Assembly: GCA_030017935.1 (NCBI GenBank)
Contig: JASEGF010000022.1
Coordinates: forward strand, 1-16,522
Direction: 5' to 3'
DNA: 16,522 nt
Origin: Bacteroidales bacterium
GTDB lineage: Bacteria > Bacteroidota > Bacteroidia > Bacteroidales > DTU049
This document shows, in pieces, positions 6,839 through 14,378 of this stretch; positions within the stretch are counted from its first letter, which is position 1, and every line of letters starts with the position of its first letter. The notes beneath the pieces were generated by a model. It made no database searches, was not told where the DNA came from, and saw only the letters and a program-made list of their open reading frames with translations. Position numbers and translations under genes: made by a program.

Positions 6839-7797
6839 AACCTTTGACTATCTCCTTCTACAATATTTAGTTCTTCTTTAATATCATATTTATTTTTATC
6901 TGGGCTATTTCTTTGTATCAGTTCTGCTAAAAAGCCACCTATGAATAGCATAGTCCCAAGTATCATAAACAAAATACCTAAATAGAACAGAGGTCTTTCT
7001 GTCATTTTATATTGTTGATATAATATCTTTGCTATTGCCAAATACAAAGCTATGATAAATCCAATAATGAATACAACTATTCCCATTGAGCCAAAAAAGT
7101 GCATAGGTCTTTTTCCAAATTTAGTAACAAAATTTATTGTGAGCAAGTCTAAGGGGCCACGAATGAAACGTGACATACCAAATTTAGTAGTTCCATATTT
7201 ACGTGGATAATGATGTACTATTTTTTCTCCTATTTTATTAAAACCAGCCCATTTTGCTATTATAGGAATATATCTATGCATTTCTCCATAAACATCTATG
7301 CTTTTCACTACATCATGTTTATATGCTTTTAGTCCACAATTAAAATCATGTAAATAAATGCCTGATACCATACGTGTTCCCCAGTTAAAAATTTTTGTAG
7401 GTAAAGTTTTTGATAAAGGATCATATCTTTTCTTTTTCCATCCAGACACTAAATCATAATCCTGTTCCATTATCATTTTATAAAGTTCTGGGATTTCATC
7501 TGGGCTGTCTTGTAGATCTGCATCCATTGTGATGACTACATCACCTTTAACTTTTTGAAATCCAACATTTAGCGCAGCAGATTTACCAAAATTACGTCTA
7601 AATCTAATTGCTTTTATATCATTATTATTTGCTGATAATTTTTTAATCTCGTCCCAAGAACCGTCTGTACTACCATCGTCGACAAAAATAATTTCATAAG
7701 TGAAATTATTCTCTTTCATTACTCTTCTTATCCATTCAGTGAGTTCTGGCAATGATTCTTTTTCATTGTATAATGGAATTACTAATGATATATCCAT
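6835..7797 (-). CDS. GT2 polyprenyl-phosphate glycosyltransferase (DPM1/GtrB/ArnC-like) with two C-terminal TM helices
   Basis: Proteins of this class move a sugar from a nucleotide donor to polyprenyl phosphate at the cytoplasmic membrane. The 320-residue protein has the GT-A features: VIPLYNEKESLPEL at 6-19, FVDDGSTDGSWD at 38-49, the metal-binding MDADLQDSPDEIPEL at 91-105 (D92, D94), GEMHRYIPIIAKWAGF at 171-186 and RKYGTTKFG at 199-207, which are typical of dolichyl- or undecaprenyl-phosphate sugar synthases. Two hydrophobic segments at about 234-256 and 270-292 anchor it. It follows the DUF4199 gene by 35 bp and overlaps the GT4 gene by 4 bp. A DUF4199 gene next to such a GT2 gene recurs in Bacteroidota, suggesting the small membrane protein assists this enzyme. 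Confidence 0.93.
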   Translation of the reverse strand: MDISLVIPLYNEKESLPELTEWIRRVMKENNFTYEIIFVDDGSTDGSWDEIKKLSANNNDIKAIRFRRNFGKSAALNVGFQKVKGDVVITMDADLQDSPDEIPELYKMIMEQDYDLVSGWKKKRYDPLSKTLPTKIFNWGTRMVSGIYLHDFNCGLKAYKHDVVKSIDVYGEMHRYIPIIAKWAGFNKIGEKIVHHYPRKYGTTKFGMSRFIRGPLDLLTINFVTKFGKRPMHFFGSMGIVVFIIGFIIALYLAIAKILYQQYKMTERPLFYLGILFMILGTMLFIGGFLAELIQRNSPDKNKYDIKEELNIVEGDSQRL

Positions 7798-7832
7798 AGT
7801 ATTTTTTTGTTTTTTAATAGAGTATTAGCCAA

Positions 7833-8369
7833 TCACATATTTTCATTAATAGAAGGATGTTTTTTAATAATTCCTGCTAATATCAAAGATAGAATGGCAG
7901 ATTCTATTAAATATGTAAATGCTGTACCTAATTGATATTTAAAAGAAAATGCTTGAGAAAATGTTTCAGGAGTAATATAAGATTGAAATTGCTCTGGTAT
8001 CATTTCTTTTTGCATCTCTAGATTTATCATCATTGTATTTAGCATATTATTTAAATAATTAGGGTCTAATACATAAAATATTAATAATTTAACTAGTAAA
8101 AATATTAATAAACTAAAAAATGAAATAATAAAACTTAATAAAAAAGCATTTAAATAGCTTATATGTCCTTCACCAAATTCTACACGAGCTTTATTAATAG
8201 CTTTTATACTAAAAAATATAATAGCAAAAGCTTGAATAATAAATGTTATAGTATTTAACATTAAAATATTGCCACCAAATATCCACATTAGTAGCAAATA
8301 TACTACCATGATAGCTGCTGCAAATAATGTATATTTTGATGCATGATTTAATAATTCTTTTGTTTTCAT
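7833..8369 (-). CDS. DUF4199-family integral membrane protein
   Basis: A 178-residue protein with four predicted membrane segments: about 15-33, 37-56, 72-95 and 148-167. Between segments three and four is a soluble, Met-rich loop (NTMMINLEMQKEMIPEQFQ) that probably lies outside the cytoplasm. The pattern, with the motif EGHISYLNAFLLSF at about 68-81, matches the uncharacterised DUF4199 family of Bacteroidota. The biochemical role is unknown. It heads the glycosyltransferase unit and precedes the polyprenyl-phosphate GT2, so a helper role in lipid-linked sugar handling is a reasonable guess. The start at ATG 8369 follows an exact TAnnTTTG by only nine bases, so either the leader is extremely short or the true promoter lies further up. 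Confidence 0.8.
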   Translation of the reverse strand: MKTKELLNHASKYTLFAAAIMVVYLLLMWIFGGNILMLNTITFIIQAFAIIFFSIKAINKARVEFGEGHISYLNAFLLSFIISFFSLLIFLLVKLLIFYVLDPNYLNNMLNTMMINLEMQKEMIPEQFQSYITPETFSQAFSFKYQLGTAFTYLIESAILSLILAGIIKKHPSINENM

Positions 8370-8378
8370 TTTTTATTG

Positions 8379-8386
8379 CAAATTTA
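8379..8386 (-). promoter_or_regulatory. Candidate -7 element before the DUF4199-glycosyltransferase unit
   Basis: The minus strand reads TAAATTTG (exact TAnnTTTG), nine bases before the ATG at 8369. The resulting mRNA would be nearly leaderless, which lowers confidence. No -33 TTTG is present at normal spacing. Confidence 0.25.
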
Positions 8387-8472
8387 TTATAAATAAATGA
8401 ATCTAAATATATACCTTTATATACTGAGTTATACTTAATTGTATTCTTACATTAAATTCTAAAATATTTTTT

Positions 8473-8556
8473 GAGACGAGGAGACGGGGAGATGGGGTGA
8501 CGAGGTGATCGGGAGATGGGGAGAATAGGTGATAAGTGATAAGTGATAGGTGATGG
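8473..8556 (+). repeat. G-rich degenerate heptamer-like tandem repeat island in the 8370-8743 gap
   Basis: The 374-bp gap has no gene. Its striking part is a purine-rich run on the plus strand of units 7-9 bases long: GAGACGA, GGAGACG, GGGAGAT, GGGGTGA, CGAGGTGA, TCGGGAGAT, GGGGAGA, then GGTGATA, AGTGATA, AGTGATA, GGTGATG. G-runs at 8486-8489, 8494-8497, 8511-8513 and 8518-8521 could form a G-quadruplex with loops of 4, 13 and 4. ATAGGTGATAA (8525-8535) and TGATAGGTGAT (8544-8554) are each reverse-complemented at 8630-8642, so the stretch can also fold as a long hairpin. It is far richer in G than anything around it. Confidence 0.75.
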
Positions 8557-8577
8557 TTAAACAGGGAGAAATGGTGA

Positions 8578-8622
8578 GGAAAAGCTTAGTTTTTTCATAA
8601 ATTAGCTTATAAAAGCTTCTCC
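8578..8622. repeat. Inverted repeat downstream of the T9SS protein gene
   Basis: GGAAAAGCTT (8578-8587) pairs with AAGCTTCTCC (8613-8622) with one mismatch and a 25-base AT-rich loop. It could be part of a larger fold with the G-rich repeat or a weak terminator. Further right, a direct repeat CATTTGTG occurs twice, at 8647-8654 and 8657-8664. Confidence 0.35.
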
Positions 8623-8743
8623 ATTTAATTTATCACCTATCAATCTCATTTGTGTGCATTTGTGGATCAAGAAAAAAAATTAGACAGTTAAATATTAACC
8701 TAAATAATTTGCACAATAAATGTTATAGAACCTTTCAATACAA

Positions 8744-10051
8744 TCAATAATCCATTTCTTGAATATAAACTTTTTGAGATTTATTTACTAAGGAAGAACG
8801 TACATCAACTAAATAAATACTACTAGCCCAACCATAGGTAGGTATTACAAACTGTTCTATACTATTCTCAATAGTGCCAGACTGAAAATAAATTAATTCA
8901 CCTAATAAATTAAAAACTTTTATTTCATAGGGCTCACCTTCTATAGCTGTAAAGTTTATTAAAATATTATTTAAAATATCTGTATTAATAGTAATCCAAG
9001 AATCATCAGCTGAAGAATTACAAAGTATTGATTGAATGCCAAGCACTTGATAATCGCCATTATAATCAAACTGCGTTAATCTATAGTATAAAGCAGTTCC
9101 CTTACTATCATAGCTATCTACCCAGGAGTAAGTAGATACTTCATTACTATTACCTGCACCTTGTATATATGCTACAGGCTCCCAATAGATGCCATCTGAG
9201 CTACGTTCTACTAAATAATATTCACAATTAATTTCAGAAGCTGTTTCCCATTTGAGAGCAACATATTTCCCCTCACAATAAACTTTAAAATACAATAATG
9301 TTACTGGCAAAGGATGAGCTTTATCTACTAATATCCATGTATAGAAACCACCTTGATATCCAGCAGGTGGTACAACATTTGTTACTCTATTATTAGCTGG
9401 ATCGGCAGTTCCAAGAGCTGTAGAGAAGCCTTGAAAAATATCAAAAGCATCTGGTACCCAACTGTAGGTACCTGGTGGAGCATAAGGGTCTTGTCCCCAT
9501 AATTGAGCTGATAGATTAGCCTCACTAATAGTATTAGGAGAAGCTATTTCATTATCTTGATATTTAAAAGATAAAATTGCATCTGGATTAGTAGACCATC
9601 CATCTTTTCTCAGAATCCAATATCTATCTACAACATAATAAGAACCATTTGTACCATTTATATTTAAATCTTCAACAGCAGGAGTAATTGTAGGTAGAGG
9701 AAGATTATCTGCACCTGTCCCACGTGTACTTGCAATTAAAGAACCAGGACTGCTACCAGCAGTGGTAATTTGATAAACTAGATCTACTCTATTCGCTTGC
9801 CAAAATGGAATAGTATATGTCCCAGTATTATTATTTATCTTCCAAACTACCCTATTTAGATCCCCTTCAGAAACTATACCTCCATTGCTTGTAGCTACTA
9901 TACCATTAGGATTAGGTTGATTGATTATCAAAACAGCATTATTTTTTAATGTTACTTTAACATCTTTTAAATTTAAAAGATAGTTTTGGCTTTTCAAAAT
10001 AAAGCTAAATATCAAAAATATTATAATAAAAGGTAAACTTTTTAATCTCAT
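8744..10051 (-). CDS. Secreted protein with Fn3-like module and T9SS C-terminal sorting domain
   Basis: A 435-residue exported protein. The N-terminus (MRLKSLPFIIIFLIFSFILKSQNY) is a signal peptide. A central beta-rich region of unknown role follows (about 25-245). Residues from about 248 to 345 form a common Bacteroidota module: LPVTLLYFKVY, ALKWETASEINCEYYLVERSSDG and ALYYRLTQFDYNGDYQVLG. The last 75 residues form a type A-like T9SS sorting domain (ILINFTAIEGEPYEIKVFNLLGEL ... SSIYLVDVRS ... SQKVYIQ), degenerate at its start because the usual LYPNP is missing. It should cross the inner membrane by Sec and the outer membrane by T9SS. ATG 10051 is chosen over the in-frame TTG two codons upstream. 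It lies 46 bp after the HATPase-like gene with its own candidate promoter. The ligand or enzymatic role is unknown. Confidence 0.82.
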   Translation of the reverse strand: MRLKSLPFIIIFLIFSFILKSQNYLLNLKDVKVTLKNNAVLIINQPNPNGIVATSNGGIVSEGDLNRVVWKINNNTGTYTIPFWQANRVDLVYQITTAGSSPGSLIASTRGTGADNLPLPTITPAVEDLNINGTNGSYYVVDRYWILRKDGWSTNPDAILSFKYQDNEIASPNTISEANLSAQLWGQDPYAPPGTYSWVPDAFDIFQGFSTALGTADPANNRVTNVVPPAGYQGGFYTWILVDKAHPLPVTLLYFKVYCEGKYVALKWETASEINCEYYLVERSSDGIYWEPVAYIQGAGNSNEVSTYSWVDSYDSKGTALYYRLTQFDYNGDYQVLGIQSILCNSSADDSWITINTDILNNILINFTAIEGEPYEIKVFNLLGELIYFQSGTIENSIEQFVIPTYGWASSIYLVDVRSSLVNKSQKVYIQEMDY

Positions 10052-10068
10052 ACACAAAATTATTTATA

Positions 10069-10076
10069 CAAAAATA
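10069..10076 (-). promoter_or_regulatory. Candidate -7 element for the T9SS cargo gene
   Basis: The minus strand reads TATTTTTG (exact TAnnTTTG), 17 bases before ATG 10051. A second exact match, TAATTTTG at 10062-10055, is too close to the start codon to serve. No -33 element was recognised. Confidence 0.3.
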
Positions 10077-10097
10077 TATAATATTTTTGATATTTTA

Positions 10098-10559
10098 CTA
10101 ATTTTTTAAAAATTTATATTCTTGATATTCTTCAATTTTTATTTGCTCAAATTCATTTTGCATTTTTATAACATCAAACATTATTTCTATACTATTATCA
10201 TTTAATAATTTTAGAGAATTACTTAATTTATTTATCAAGACTACAGAGCTCTCGATTACTTCGTCCTTAGAATTATTCTCTATATCAGTCCAAATATCTA
10301 TTAGATGATTACAAGAAATATTACAATTTAGATTACCATTATCATAAGATAATTCTAATTTTAAAGCATTAGAATTTGATATAACATCAAATTTTGATAT
10401 AATTAATTTAAGAGCTTCATAAACTGCTAAATAGATATTTTCATATATTTCATCGGGTAAATTATTTTGTTGAAAAAATCTATTTATATAATCATCAAGT
10501 AAAGAGATAAAATCACTATTGTTTATGTATAAAGGGTCAATTTTTTTCATACGTAACAT
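10098..10559 (-). CDS. Small HATPase / anti-sigma-factor-like protein (RsbW-type fold, degenerate)
   Basis: This 153-residue cytosolic protein resembles the RsbW/SpoIIAB histidine-kinase-type ATPases in its plan. The helix DEIYENIYLAVYEALKLIISKF (36-57) sits where the N-box helix lies, followed by a beta-hairpin LKLELSYDNGNLNCNISC. A helix with VVLINKLSNSLKLLNDN and a final strand IEIMFDV stands where GRG.FLI...VD...G..V.L.F is usual. However, the N-box Asn and the Gly-rich ATP lid are not visible, so ATP binding is doubtful. The match is structural reasoning, not a clear family hit. It overlaps the DUF4175 gene by 23 bases (or 14 if the inner ATG at 10550 is the start, which gives MKKIDPLY), so the two are co-translated. 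A small ATP-binding protein beside DUF4175 is a recurring arrangement in Bacteroidota, as far as I recall. Confidence 0.5.
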   Translation of the reverse strand: MLRMKKIDPLYINNSDFISLLDDYINRFFQQNNLPDEIYENIYLAVYEALKLIISKFDVISNSNALKLELSYDNGNLNCNISCNHLIDIWTDIENNSKDEVIESSVVLINKLSNSLKLLNDNSIEIMFDVIKMQNEFEQIKIEEYQEYKFLKN

Positions 10560-13500
10560 TATTAAAATATTCTTGAATCTTTTTACGATAATACAAATTA
10601 AAATTTAAATTATTGCGGTTCATCGATTCAAAATTATTATTTTTTATAATGTTATACTGAAAATTTTTAATAAGGTTACTATTATAATCATTTTTAGCTG
10701 TTTCACTTTTACGTAAATTATCTGTCTCTTGCTGTTGTTCAGCTTTTTCAGCTTCTAGCATACGAATTTCTATTTGTTTTTGTCTTTTGATAGTTTCATA
10801 AGATAGATTTTTATTATAGAGATCTTTTTCAGTTTTTTCCATATCCTCTATCATTTGTTGAATGAAAGAAGCATTTTTCAGATTACCTTCCTTACTCATT
10901 TGTTCTTTTATTTGCTGCATCGCACGTCTGATAGCCTCCTGCTGAGCAGCCATTTTAGCTAGAGCTTCACTGATTTGTTTTCCTTGATTTTTACCATTTT
11001 GCATTTCTTTTTGTAGAGCTTCCATTTGTTTATTTAAGTCCTGTTGCAGTTGTTTTAGAGTTTTCATGCTAGGTTTTGTATTATTAGAATTGCCAGTATT
11101 TTTGGGATTATTGCATTTCATAGCACCATCGCTATTCATTTGAGACATACTATTTTGCTGATCCATTTGCTGTAATACATCTGATAGAAACAGTGCGAGA
11201 TTATTGAGTGAGGTCATCAAATTTTGTTGATTAATAGCTGCTTGTCCCAAAGTCCAATTATTAAGGTTATTAATAGCTTTTTTACTTTCTTTTTCTATTT
11301 TGTTAATTTCATCAAAAATAAAATTAGAAACCATAGGTTGACGCTTGCCAATCATATAGAGACTATCTTTGGTACGTTTCATCACATCTTGCAATTCATA
11401 TTGCTTTCTCACATAATCCTGGTAATTTGATAAGCGAGGATTTTGTTGATAAAGATTTTTAATTAAATTTTCTTGCTCAAAAGAAGCTAAAAGTACATTT
11501 TTTAGTAATTGTCTAAGTGCAGTAGCATCTTCTGCATTTTCTTCTTGCAACTGTTTTTCTAGATTTTGTTCTAATTTGTTAGCTAAATCATTTAATTGTT
11601 GGCTAGTATTTTTTTGATTTTCATTAGCTTTTTTTTGATTATTTTTTTGCAGATTTTGCTCAGCTTGCTGAACTTCATCATTAATAATTTGTTCTTCCGT
11701 TTCTATATTTTCCATTTTAAATGGATCACTGAGTTTTTCATTTTCCTTTAATAAACTGTCATATTTCTCGAACTGTTTTTCTAAATCTTGTTTTAGTTCA
11801 TTTTGTTTATCCAATTCATCTGGATCTTGTTTTTTAGATAATTCATCAAATTGCTTACTTAAATCTTTAAATTCTTCGAAAGTTTCTCTAAGATTTTTTT
11901 CAATATCTAAGCGTTTCAGTAAATCTATTTGTCTATCGAGCATTTTATTTAATTCTTCATTCTGAGACTTAAATTCTTCGATATCTTCAGATTTTAACTC
12001 ATTATTTTCCATTAATTTTTGTAAATTTTCTAAATATTCATTTAGTTCATCTAGATTAATAGATTTAATGAGTTCATCTATTTGTTGAATTTTTTCATAA
12101 ATTTCTAGATTTTCATCATAAGAGGGTGAAAGTTGTAGGTTTTGTTCTAAATTTTGCAATTCATTAATAATATCATTTTGTTTTTTTATTAAATTTTCCC
12201 ATTTTTGTTTCTGTTCATAATTAAATTTACGTTCTAGTTTCCATTGATTTTCTAGTTGTTTCAATTCATTTTTAATGTCATTTAGTTCTTTTTGTATATT
12301 TGCAAATTTAGAATTAGCGGCTTGTAATTGTTTAGATTGTTCTATTTGGATTTCTTCTTTTGTAGGTATTTTTATTTCATATTCACGAGATTTGGTAGAT
12401 TTAGGTCCAGTTATAGCGTCATTATCATAAATTTCCAAATAAAAATGAATAATATCATCAGGTTGTAGATTTAGAAAAGAAAAATCTATATCAAAATTAA
12501 AATTTTGTATTAAATCATTGTTTGAAATATTTATTGGTATTTTTCCATTAATAGTGGTATCATTACGAGTCAATTTATAAATGGCTAGTAATTTAGTAAA
12601 TCCATAATCATCAGAAATAGAGCCAGAAACATAATAATGCATTACAGAGAATGTATCTTTTTGCAATTGTACTAATATTTGCGGATAAGCATCGGGTATT
12701 TCTGTAATGTAAATATTTGTAGTATCTTGTAATGGAGCTTGTTTAGATTTAGTAATTATTTGCAAATTTTCATTTTTGAATATTTGTAATTGATAATCTA
12801 ATTTATTTTTTACCGAGTATTTATTTAATTTATCATCATTAATTATTATCAGGCTATCGGCATCCTTCACATTAAATGAAAACGAAATTTTAGTTCCACG
12901 TGGAACGCTATATGAAAAAATATTTACAAATTGTTCATTAGCAATTTTTGTATAATTAGGATATATCACTTTGGCTACTAGTCGATAAATAGACGGTTTA
13001 TTATAAACATTTATTTCATATTCATCAGAAATCCAGTCCTCAGAGATAATTTGAAAATTAGTATTTTCTGTTAAATTTTCAAAAATATACTCATATTTAT
13101 TATTTAAAGTTTTTTTAGGAATATACTGATTACCATTAGACAATATATAGATATCTTTCGGTATTTTATTACCAGTAATTTCGAAATTTAATACAAAAGA
13201 TTTTCCAGATTCAGCATAAAAATTTGTATTTAAAATATTAATTTTAAAACCATAATCTTTAGGAAAAATTTTATTATAATTTGATATTCTAACTAAAGGA
13301 TTAATAAATTGATTAGGAAAAGTAAAAGATAAAGTAAAAAATATAGCTAAAACACCAATATTGCCAATAATCCACTTGTAATATTCTTTAATATTAAAAA
13401 ATCTTTTTAAATTAATTTTAGATAATTCATTACTGCGTCTAGATAATTCATTTATTAATAATTCATTTTTATTTAGTTCATTTAGTTCAAATAATTCTAA

Positions 13501-13836
13501 TGCAGATAAAAATTTATCATCAGTATTAGAATAATTCCCAAGTAATAATGCGAAATCTTTATAAGATTTATCTCTAAAAAGTCCAAAATATCTTAAAATA
13601 GGTAATGCAATATAATAAGAAAAAAATGTTGTTAAAGAAATTATTAATAATATTAGTAATATCAATCTAAAGGAGGAATTGAGCCAAAATAAATTTTCTA
13701 TTGTTGATAAAACAAATAATAAAGAAACTGAAAATAAAATAAACCAGAATAACCCTTTAATAAGGTTATTGAGATAAAATTTTTTTGCAAATTTTTCTAT
13801 TATATTTATAATTCTATTGTTGCTTGTCCTTTCCAT
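10537..13836 (-). CDS. DUF4175-type giant membrane-anchored coiled-coil protein
   Basis: An 1099-residue protein of unknown function that matches the DUF4175 group of Bacteroidota by architecture. There are three hydrophobic segments near the N-terminus (about 26-46, 56-80 and 154-172), then a beta-rich, probably periplasmic region (about 195-490). From about 500 to 1040 lies a very long Gln/Glu/Lys/Asn-rich coiled coil with heptad-like LNDIKNELKQLENQ and QQEAIRRAMQQIKEQM segments. The tail (1040-1099) is Asn-rich and low in complexity. Such a rod could span or brace the periplasm, but no function is established. The start overlaps the previous gene by 31 bases and the end overlaps the HATPase-like gene. 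Residues 311-315 (VPRGT) are encoded by a parS core, so the DNA also carries a segregation site. Confidence 0.75.
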   Translation of the reverse strand: MERTSNNRIINIIEKFAKKFYLNNLIKGLFWFILFSVSLLFVLSTIENLFWLNSSFRLILLILLIISLTTFFSYYIALPILRYFGLFRDKSYKDFALLLGNYSNTDDKFLSALELFELNELNKNELLINELSRRSNELSKINLKRFFNIKEYYKWIIGNIGVLAIFFTLSFTFPNQFINPLVRISNYNKIFPKDYGFKINILNTNFYAESGKSFVLNFEITGNKIPKDIYILSNGNQYIPKKTLNNKYEYIFENLTENTNFQIISEDWISDEYEINVYNKPSIYRLVAKVIYPNYTKIANEQFVNIFSYSVPRGTKISFSFNVKDADSLIIINDDKLNKYSVKNKLDYQLQIFKNENLQIITKSKQAPLQDTTNIYITEIPDAYPQILVQLQKDTFSVMHYYVSGSISDDYGFTKLLAIYKLTRNDTTINGKIPINISNNDLIQNFNFDIDFSFLNLQPDDIIHFYLEIYDNDAITGPKSTKSREYEIKIPTKEEIQIEQSKQLQAANSKFANIQKELNDIKNELKQLENQWKLERKFNYEQKQKWENLIKKQNDIINELQNLEQNLQLSPSYDENLEIYEKIQQIDELIKSINLDELNEYLENLQKLMENNELKSEDIEEFKSQNEELNKMLDRQIDLLKRLDIEKNLRETFEEFKDLSKQFDELSKKQDPDELDKQNELKQDLEKQFEKYDSLLKENEKLSDPFKMENIETEEQIINDEVQQAEQNLQKNNQKKANENQKNTSQQLNDLANKLEQNLEKQLQEENAEDATALRQLLKNVLLASFEQENLIKNLYQQNPRLSNYQDYVRKQYELQDVMKRTKDSLYMIGKRQPMVSNFIFDEINKIEKESKKAINNLNNWTLGQAAINQQNLMTSLNNLALFLSDVLQQMDQQNSMSQMNSDGAMKCNNPKNTGNSNNTKPSMKTLKQLQQDLNKQMEALQKEMQNGKNQGKQISEALAKMAAQQEAIRRAMQQIKEQMSKEGNLKNASFIQQMIEDMEKTEKDLYNKNLSYETIKRQKQIEIRMLEAEKAEQQQETDNLRKSETAKNDYNSNLIKNFQYNIIKNNNFESMNRNNLNFNLYYRKKIQEYFNNVTYEKN
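12892..12907. promoter_or_regulatory. parS: parS-like ParB-binding palindrome inside the DUF4175 gene
   Basis: GTTCCACGTGGAAC (12893-12906) is a perfect 14-bp palindrome identical to the core of the ParB-binding parS site (TGTTnCACGTGnAACA type). The two flanking bases, A and G, differ from the outer T and A of the consensus, so affinity may be lower than at the second site. It is 1.5 kb from an exact site at 14426. Confidence 0.75.
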
Positions 13837-14378
13837 CGTTTAATAATTTTTGTTTTTGCATTATTGAAATTCATAATATATTTAGATTGTGATAATGAAT
13901 CTGAGATATTAAAAAACAAATTTCCATTTATCAGAAGTGAATCATTTATATTAATTAATTGCAAATTTATAGAGTCGAGATTTGTTAAAATTACATTTTG
14001 ATAATTAAGATTTTTATTTATTGAATCGATAGAAATAAGAACAAATCTATATAAATATTCTGGAACCCGTGCAGGTGAGATTATAATAATATTAGTATCA
14101 TCATTATTTAATAAAATAGAATCTATATAAAGTTCTGTTTTAATATTACGAAATAAATTATCAATTTTTAAGCCTGCAGAATAGTTATCCGAAATTGATT
14201 CTATATTTATACTATCAGCTTTTAGTTTATTTATTTGTAAGATATTATTTTTTGAATTAGATTTAAGAATTATTACATTATTATCATTAGTATTGGTTTT
14301 AGAAAACAAAATTCCTAATATTATTAATACAGCAAATAAAAGAATTATTAGAATTATATAAAATATATTTTTTTTCAT
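13806..14378 (-). CDS. Unrecognised membrane-anchored protein, predicted extracytoplasmic
   Basis: I do not recognise this 190-residue protein. It starts with MKKN and one strong hydrophobic helix (about 5-26, FYIILIILLFAVLIILGILF), which serves as an uncleaved anchor or a signal peptide; no lipobox Cys is present. The rest is rich in Asn, Ile, Leu and Ser with short alternating hydrophobic strands, and the triplet DSI recurs (ADSIN, IDSIL, IDSIN, LDSIN), suggesting repeated beta strands. The ATG shares one base with the rluB-like stop codon (TAATG) and the 3' end overlaps DUF4175 by 31 bases. It is therefore certainly translated as part of this unit and probably works with DUF4175 in the envelope. 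Composition is more extreme than in neighbours, consistent with weak constraint. Confidence 0.7.
   Translation of the reverse strand: MKKNIFYIILIILLFAVLIILGILFSKTNTNDNNVIILKSNSKNNILQINKLKADSINIESISDNYSAGLKIDNLFRNIKTELYIDSILLNNDDTNIIIISPARVPEYLYRFVLISIDSINKNLNYQNVILTNLDSINLQLININDSLLINGNLFFNISDSLSQSKYIMNFNNAKTKIIKRWKGQATIEL

Noticed and set aside
8641..8670. TTTGTGGATCA as a DnaA box or origin
   Set aside because: A single imperfect match to TTATCCACA with no cluster of boxes; the origin-proximity argument rests on parS only.
10052..10057. An in-frame TTG start two codons upstream of the T9SS cargo ATG
   Set aside because: The ATG at 10051 gives a normal signal peptide, and TTG adds only MC with no supporting ribosome-binding site.
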